Positions 59,064 through 64,000 of a stretch of 64,000 nt of DNA are shown here, piece by piece. A program made the position numbers and the translations under genes. Source of the DNA: Deltaproteobacteria bacterium (GTDB lineage Bacteria > Bdellovibrionota_B > Oligoflexia > Oligoflexales > Bog-1112); NCBI GenBank assembly GCA_016186945.1, contig JACPKR010000032.1, positions 12,501-76,500 on the forward strand, given 5' to 3'. A model generated the notes under the pieces. That model was not told the origin of the DNA. It did not search any database and worked only from the letters and a program-made list of their open reading frames with translations. The first letter of the stretch is position 1; each line of letters begins with the position of its first letter.

Positions 59064-60461
59064 ATGAAAAACCGGGGTGGGGCGCTCCTTCAAGCCATGT
59101 TCGTTGTCGGTGTCGCGTCTGGCTTAGTAGCTGTAGTTGTGCAGCTGACAACGATTTCCGTGAAGGAGCAGAAGCTTATCGAACGAAAAATAGCGCGTGA
59201 CCGCATAGGGCGTAACCTTGCGTCTGCTCTTGTGAATCCTGCTGTGCTTTTTGCAAGTAGCGACCCGGCGATCACATTAAGCGGCAATGCAAAACTGGGC
59301 GCCTGCCTGGGCAGAGGCGTTCCCGAGCTTGTCGAAGCGGAGTTGGTCGGCCCAGCAGCATCGGGGGAAGCTTGTGATACGACCGTGATCGACATGGAGA
59401 GAGGTGAGGAGTTTCTCTTAGTTCCGGAGGCGTCCTATGTATTTCCTTTCAGAAGAGGAGGGAGTCCGCAGAACGCAAACTGCCCTAACCCAGGGAGTCC
59501 ACTGTCAACAAGGCATATTTCCTGTTTCTTAGGGGGGCAAAGGGATCAAGAAGTCGTCGCCTATAATTTCGAGGGTGAAACCGGGGACTTGAGCCAGGCG
59601 TTTCCCCTTGAAGCACGAGTCTTTTTCAAGCCCCTATGTAACAAGACTGAAGCCGTGGAAAAATGCGCGTTTGCAGAAGCAATGCAATTCCGATACGAGC
59701 TGACACAGCAAAAATTCCCTGGTGAAATTCGGCCCATATACCTGGGAACTTACCCCTCCAGGACAGAATGGCTGACCGTAGATTCGAGTCAGATCTTAGG
59801 ACAGCAATGCAATCCGGGTGCAATCGTGTTTGCAAGTGAAGAAACCGGAAAATTGGAATGCCGCTGCCAGAGACCTTTTCGCCCCCTCCTTCGCAACGAA
59901 GCGCCCGTTGTCAATGCACGAGGTCCGCTCTGCGAAGCAATGGAACGCTACTGCCCCCCAGGTTTTATCCAGACGGGGCAGGATCAAGACGGCAACCCGG
60001 TCTGCGAGGAATTGGCGAACAAAGTCAGACCCACAAAAACTATCAACTTCAACACGAATACTCCTTATCCAGAATCTTTTTATTCGTGCAACCAGGGTGA
60101 CAGCGGTTGGATTTCCAACGTCACAAGAAAATGCAGAAGCGCTATCGAATACAGATATATTGACTGTTTTGCTGACTGTACAGGCATCGCTCCCGTTCTT
60201 ATCGGATTAGCTGTAGGGGCTGCTGTTTTTTTCATATTTTGGCTCATCATTGCCGTCTTGCTCATTCTAGGCGTTATTACGATGCCTGCCGGTGTGGCCA
60301 TGCTCTTAGTCTTGTTTACCATTCTAGGCATCGCAGCGGGTGGGGTCGGGGGTTATATCCTTGGCCAGAATTGGGACTGGTTTTATATTGATCAGACCCG
60401 AGGAATGTATCCTGAAATATCCTGTGATATAACAGTGGAATGCAGCGCTATGCAGGAGTAA
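59064..60461 (+). CDS. Pilin-like/secreted protein with C-terminal double membrane segment
   Basis: 465 residues from the ATG at 59064; earlier codons are in repeat A14. The N-terminus (MKNRGGALLQAMFVVGVASG, then LVAVVVQL) is like a type IV prepilin: short basic leader, Gly, then a long hydrophobic helix, but the usual Glu at +5 is absent. The body is Cys-rich (more than 15 Cys) and Pro/Gly-rich, so disulfides are likely. Two hydrophobic segments lie near the C-terminus (VLIGLAVGAAVFFIFWLII and AMLLVLFTILGIAAGGVGG). No named family. Confidence 0.65.
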   Translation: MKNRGGALLQAMFVVGVASGLVAVVVQLTTISVKEQKLIERKIARDRIGRNLASALVNPAVLFASSDPAITLSGNAKLGACLGRGVPELVEAELVGPAASGEACDTTVIDMERGEEFLLVPEASYVFPFRRGGSPQNANCPNPGSPLSTRHISCFLGGQRDQEVVAYNFEGETGDLSQAFPLEARVFFKPLCNKTEAVEKCAFAEAMQFRYELTQQKFPGEIRPIYLGTYPSRTEWLTVDSSQILGQQCNPGAIVFASEETGKLECRCQRPFRPLLRNEAPVVNARGPLCEAMERYCPPGFIQTGQDQDGNPVCEELANKVRPTKTINFNTNTPYPESFYSCNQGDSGWISNVTRKCRSAIEYRYIDCFADCTGIAPVLIGLAVGAAVFFIFWLIIAVLLILGVITMPAGVAMLLVLFTILGIAAGGVGGYILGQNWDWFYIDQTRGMYPEISCDITVECSAMQE

Positions 60462-60464
60462 ATT

Positions 60465-61385
60465 TTGGCTGAATCTCATGCACATCATCACCTCCGAACG
60501 ATGGTCGGAAAAAAACTGACCCTTGCCATCATCCTCAATATTCTAATCAGTGTCAGCCAGACGATCGCTGGATTCATGGCAGGCAGCCTTGCTCTGCTTT
60601 CTGATGCACTTCATAACATCAGCGATGTCATTGCCCTCTGCGTGAGTTACGTAGCTAACAGATTGAGCGGTCGTAAAAGCACTCTTACGGAAACATACGG
60701 CTACCATCGGGCTGAGATAATCGCCGCATTCATCAACGCAGGCATGCTCCTGGGTGTGGCCGTTCTTCTGGTGAAGGAAGCGTTGGAGCGTCTTTTCCAT
60801 CCGCTCGTTGTGGATTCTGAGCTGGTCATCATATTTGCTGCACTCGGTTTGTGTTTCAACGGACTCAGTGCTGCCTTATTGAGGAAGGAAGCCGCCGGAA
60901 ATATCAATGTACGCTCAGCGTTCCTCCATCTTTTTGCAGACATGATGACTTCCTTGTTTGTTTTTATGGGCGGCTTGCTGATTCGGGTCTGGGAAGTGTA
61001 CTGGGTGGATAGTGTTCTCTGTATCGTTGTTGCTTTTTATCTCGTTCTTTCATCCTGGCGAGTTTTGGTTGAGACGATGAGGGTTATCATGCACTTTACG
61101 CCCGAGTCGATTGACTTAAGGGACATCGAGCAGGAAGTTCTTCACCATTCTGGAGTTGAGAATATCCACCATGTCCATGTATGGCAGATGAACGATAGGG
61201 ATATTCACTTCGAGGCTCATGTGGACTTTAAGGAAGACCTATCTTTAAGCAAGGTGTCCGAGACAATCGACAAAATCAACGATGACTTGCGGCAAAAATT
61301 TGGTATTAATCATAGTATCCTTCAGCCGGAAATTGGGGTGGCTGATTCGAAACAGTTTGTGGTGACTGACTGTCCCCATGTCTAG
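60465..61385 (+). CDS. Cation diffusion facilitator (zinc efflux)
   Basis: 306 residues from a TTG at 60465, supported by AGGAG. Six helices with CDF metal motifs: LLSDALHNISD in TM2 and HLFADMMTS in TM5, with YGYHRAEI between. A C-terminal cytosolic domain (HHVHVWQMNDRDIHFEAHV) is typical. The His-rich N-terminus (AESHAHHHLR) fits zinc. Family members export Zn or similar ions. The TerC gene follows 11 bp later. Confidence 0.92.
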   Translation: MAESHAHHHLRTMVGKKLTLAIILNILISVSQTIAGFMAGSLALLSDALHNISDVIALCVSYVANRLSGRKSTLTETYGYHRAEIIAAFINAGMLLGVAVLLVKEALERLFHPLVVDSELVIIFAALGLCFNGLSAALLRKEAAGNINVRSAFLHLFADMMTSLFVFMGGLLIRVWEVYWVDSVLCIVVAFYLVLSSWRVLVETMRVIMHFTPESIDLRDIEQEVLHHSGVENIHHVHVWQMNDRDIHFEAHVDFKEDLSLSKVSETIDKINDDLRQKFGINHSILQPEIGVADSKQFVVTDCPHV

Positions 61386-61396
61386 AGCGTTTTTAT

Positions 61397-62131
61397 ATGG
61401 TAGATTTGTTTAGCTTTGAAAGTCTCATTGCGTTTCTAACTCTAGTCGGTTTGGAAATCGTGCTGGGTATTGACAACATTGTCTTTATTGCCATCACGAC
61501 GGATAAACTTCCGCAGCATCAGAAACCTTTTGCCAGGCGTCTGGGATTAGCTCTGGCAATGGTTGAAAGGATACTTCTTTTATTTCTGATCAGCTGGCTT
61601 ACCCACTTGACAGAACCCCTCTTTGCGGTGCTGGACCATTCCGTATCGGGGCGTGACTTGATTCTCTTGGTGGGTGGGGTGTTTCTGATTGGCAAAGCGA
61701 CCTTGGAAATTCACGCTCAGGCGGAGCCGGAAGTCATCAAGAACGACTCGGATTTCCCTGCTAAAAGCTTGTCCATGTGGTTTGCTCTTGCTCAAATCGT
61801 CGTTTTGGACACTGTTTTTTCTCTCGATTCTGTTCTCACTGCGGTGGGGATGGTGGACCATGTATCTGTCATGGTCTTAGCGATCATCATTGCGGTCATC
61901 ATCATGATGGTTTTTGCAAATCCGGTCAGCAATTTCATCCTTCGTCACCCTACTCTCAAGACCTTGGCTCTTGCGTTTCTTCTCCTTGTCGGGGTCTTCC
62001 TGGTTGCGGAAGGGTTGGGCAGTCACATTGAAAAGGGGTACATTTACTTTGCCATCGGCTTCTCGGTGTTGGTGGAAGCTTTGAACTTCCGTGTGAGGCA
62101 CAAAGCGGCTCCTCCTCCGTCTCAACGATAG
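61397..62131 (+). CDS. TerC-family membrane protein
   Basis: 244 residues with about seven helices. TerC signatures are EIVLGIDNIVFI near the start and VVLDTVFSLDSVLTAVGM in the middle, both with conserved Asp for metal binding. Recent work links the family to manganese or other metal export to extracytoplasmic enzymes. It is probably co-transcribed with the CDF gene. Repeat B3 follows its stop. Confidence 0.92.
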   Translation: MVDLFSFESLIAFLTLVGLEIVLGIDNIVFIAITTDKLPQHQKPFARRLGLALAMVERILLLFLISWLTHLTEPLFAVLDHSVSGRDLILLVGGVFLIGKATLEIHAQAEPEVIKNDSDFPAKSLSMWFALAQIVVLDTVFSLDSVLTAVGMVDHVSVMVLAIIIAVIIMMVFANPVSNFILRHPTLKTLALAFLLLVGVFLVAEGLGSHIEKGYIYFAIGFSVLVEALNFRVRHKAAPPPSQR

Positions 62132-62156
62132 CATTGTTGTGAACTTCCACCTCACT

Positions 62157-62305
62157 TGTTATAGTCTTTGAGAAAAAGAATTTGTGGAGAGGACCTTTTT
62201 TGAAAAAAAGTTCCCCTCCACGCCTCCCCCCAAAAAACTTTAAATATTGAAGTTTTTAAAAAGGGGTTTGGGGAAATAACTTTTTTCAAAAAGTTTGTCC
62301 CCTGT
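62157..62305. repeat. Family B repeat, copy B3, full length
   Basis: Full triple-hairpin element (TATAG, GTGGAGAGG stem, CCCCCCAAAAAACTTT stem, GGGGAAATAACTTTTT stem), 26 bp after the TerC stop, in transcription sense. The next gene starts at its far end. Confidence 0.88.
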
Positions 62306-62307
62306 CA

Positions 62308-62832
62308 GTGCCCCAAACTTGGCGACTCACCTTTTGTCTCTGTGTTCTATTATGGAGCAGTGTCTTATCCGCTTTAGACATACAGGCGGGTTTTGCTGCG
62401 ATGGAAGAGGGGGACGATCGCTTTCGTGGTGGGCTAAACTTGCATCTCGGGTTCAATTCTTACTCGGCACGCTATTATTACTTCATGCGCAGTTTTGGGC
62501 CGGTCAAGGAGAGCACGCATGTTCTGGCTCTTTCTCGTTCTTTTCCTATTCCCGGAATGAAATTCTTATGGGGGCGTCTAGGTTTCGCACCTCTTTTGGA
62601 AACGACAAAGCTAAGTTATTCAAAACAAGAAGACCAAGCCTTCGACACGAAAGAGGCACAGACTAACCTTGGATTCTTGTTGGGGGTGTTCATGCAAGTG
62701 ACGAATAGCGGCCCATTGTCCTTTCAAATCGCCTGGGAGTCAGCACTTTACCCAGCAGGACTGACGGGGGGGATACTTCTAGCCACCGGTCGCAAGCAGC
62801 TCTTCACCCTGAGTGCGGGGATGCAACTGTGA
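62308..62832 (+). CDS. Outer-membrane-like secreted protein of unknown function
   Basis: 174 residues from a GTG at 62308, without a clear RBS. A signal peptide (RLTFCLCVLLWSSVLSALD) is followed by beta-rich alternating stretches (LNLHLGFNSYSARYYYFMRS, FLLGVFMQVT), suggesting a small barrel. The last codon overlaps the start of the next gene, so they are coupled. Confidence 0.6.
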   Translation: MPQTWRLTFCLCVLLWSSVLSALDIQAGFAAMEEGDDRFRGGLNLHLGFNSYSARYYYFMRSFGPVKESTHVLALSRSFPIPGMKFLWGRLGFAPLLETTKLSYSKQEDQAFDTKEAQTNLGFLLGVFMQVTNSGPLSFQIAWESALYPAGLTGGILLATGRKQLFTLSAGMQL

Positions 62833-63266
62833 TGGGAAGAGCAATTGGCAGCCTTATCCTTCTCATTTTCACTCTCCCGGCCTTTGCAGACTTCACCCTC
62901 CACGTCGGCCCTGCCTCCAGCGGTGGAGGTGGCCCTAACCCTGTCAGTATTCCCCCTATTCAGGTTATCGACTATGAGTTCATTTGGGTCACCGAAGAAA
63001 AGCGGGAGTGGTCGCTAAGTATTGTGCCGGGCCTATTTTATGGCCAACGTTTTATGTTGAGTGAGGGGGCTTATGTTTCTTTGGGAGGGGGACTCGTGAT
63101 CGACTTGAATGGTGTCGGGCCAGGTTTATACTCTGCTTTTGGTTACGATGCCTGTGGATCTTCGCTTTGTTTCAATGTCGAATTTCGTAAGGCTTTAGGT
63201 GCCAACTTTCGTCACCTCATGTCTCCCTATGCTCTGCGTGTAGGGGTCACTTGGCGTACGGGGTGA
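62829..63266 (+). CDS. Second outer-membrane-like secreted protein
   Basis: 145 residues from GTG 62829 or ATG 62832. A signal peptide (AIGSLILLIFTLPAFAD) is followed by a Gly-rich linker (PASSGGGGPNP) and beta-rich segments ending in an aromatic-containing strand (LRVGVTWRTG), as in short outer-membrane proteins. It overlaps the previous gene by 4 bp. Function unknown. Confidence 0.6.
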   Translation: MMGRAIGSLILLIFTLPAFADFTLHVGPASSGGGGPNPVSIPPIQVIDYEFIWVTEEKREWSLSIVPGLFYGQRFMLSEGAYVSLGGGLVIDLNGVGPGLYSAFGYDACGSSLCFNVEFRKALGANFRHLMSPYALRVGVTWRTG

Positions 63267-63433
63267 TGAAGCTCGCTTTTTTCACCTCTTTCTATTATTT
63301 GGTCTCAAAAAAGAGTCCTTGATAACCGCAGTCACATTGTAAAATGCCCGGCTCTGTCTTGAGGAATCGGTGAAAAATTCCGATTCATAAGAGTGGAGGC
63401 TCTGTGTGTACTGCTTTAAAAGAGGGGAATTAT

Positions 63434-64000
63434 TTGGTAAAGGGTGTGATTTGGTGGTTATTACTTACTGTAGTGGTTGCTTGTTTGCAGACCAAAAAAA
63501 AGAACGTTCCTTCTGCGACATCCCCCAAAAAAGAGTCTGCGGAATCTATTGAATCGCAGCAAGCCTACCACATCGCTATGCCTCAGCCTTTACAGGAAAT
63601 TGGCATTATTTTCAGCGTATCCGACGATACGGAGGTCGAATATAAATTCTGTCAACGCCAGGATGAATGCCCGATATTTCGCAGCAAAGCAAAAACGTTA
63701 ATGCATATGGTGCTTGCTGCCCCCTCCGTCTACAGTGTTCGCTTATGTCGTGCTCTTAGCACCGACTGTCAACCGTGGCAGCTCCTCCTTATGCATCCAG
63801 TGAAAGAATACAATCTTACTGATACGACACCTCAGCAGGCACAAAGCCTTTCCTTTGCTGAAGATGAATTGAAAGGCTTTACTCTTAGCTGGCTGGGCAA
63901 CGGCAACACTATCCTGTCTTACTATATGTTTATTGCTGACTTACAGGCCACACCTGAGGGTGACGGGTTTCATCTGACCACTCGAGGTCTGCCTAATTTA
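63434..64000 (+). CDS. Lipoprotein, 3' end beyond window
   Basis: The frame is open from a TTG at 63434 (GAGGGG six bases upstream) to the right edge; a GTG at 63404 with GGAGG is an alternative. The TTG start gives a compact lipoprotein signal (MVKGVIWWLLLTVVVAC, lipid Cys at residue 17). The visible part has Cys pairs (KFCQRQDEC, RLCRALSTDC, QPW) in an order similar to the N-terminal part of the large lipoprotein at 2849-4705, so the two may be paralogs. Confidence 0.65.
   Translation, partial: MVKGVIWWLLLTVVVACLQTKKKNVPSATSPKKESAESIESQQAYHIAMPQPLQEIGIIFSVSDDTEVEYKFCQRQDECPIFRSKAKTLMHMVLAAPSVYSVRLCRALSTDCQPWQLLLMHPVKEYNLTDTTPQQAQSLSFAEDELKGFTLSWLGNGNTILSYYMFIADLQATPEGDGFHLTTRGLPNL

Noticed and set aside
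63319-63345. TTGATA/TAAAAT promoter before the last lipoprotein
   Set aside because: Spacing of 15 bases is poor and the gene start is uncertain; not strong enough to list.

Overview
The window looks like a chromosomal segment of a Gram-negative bacterium. It carries an O-antigen locus with a Wzm/Wzt exporter, Lgt and several lipoboxes, OmpA/MotB-type and outer-membrane-like proteins, and many Sec signal peptides. A class II HMG-CoA reductase (mevalonate route), many secreted proteins of unknown function and a ThrRS without a TGS domain would fit Bdellovibrionota or a related deltaproteobacterial lineage. That placement is inference; no marker gene here settles it.

Layout. 1-10 kb: secreted protein (cut by the window edge), transketolase, large lipoprotein, MFS transporter, M3 oligopeptidase, DUF167, SulP transporter. 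10-12 kb: exported protein with two C2H2 zinc fingers and a degenerate sigma54-activator-like AAA+ protein, converging on a REP-like palindrome. 12-26 kb: O-antigen locus (rfbB, A, C, D, wzm, wzt, glycosyltransferases, DUF2142). 27.0-30.0 kb: an AT-rich island that reads as a compact microcin C operon. It has a 7-codon peptide gene MGDSMAN ending in Asn, a hairpin, a ThiF/MccB-like adenylating enzyme, an MFS exporter and a GNAT acetyltransferase. 30-33.7 kb: HMG-CoA reductase divergent from a class I terpene synthase, then a histidine kinase. 34-44 kb: PLD, PilZ, PAP2, GTP cyclohydrolase II, DUF255-like protein, SDR, ferrochelatase and a decayed toxin-antitoxin pair. 44-48 kb: Ig-like lipoprotein, remnant of an aminoglycoside-phosphotransferase-like gene, a Zorya-like ZorAB operon and two tRNA-Leu genes. 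48-64 kb: penicillin-acylase family, thiI, secreted kinase-like protein, pseudo-receiver, thrS, lgt, CDP-alcohol transferase, pilin-like protein, CDF and TerC metal transporters, two small secreted proteins and a lipoprotein cut by the window end.

The most striking structural feature is a dispersed repeat, here called family A. It is about 140 bp, present in 14 copies plus one relic, with long terminal inverted repeats and, in four copies, matching 8-9 bp flanking duplications. It behaves like a MITE and sits at gene ends, where it supplies stop codons, starts or whole protein tails. Family B (three copies) is a set of T-rich hairpins placed directly after stop codons. Family C is an 87-bp duplicated segment upstream of two minus-strand genes.

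The microcin C-like operon is the best candidate for an undescribed system. Secondary candidates are the orphan ZorAB set with its small third gene, the exported zinc-finger and kinase proteins, and the terpene synthase/HMG-CoA reductase pair.
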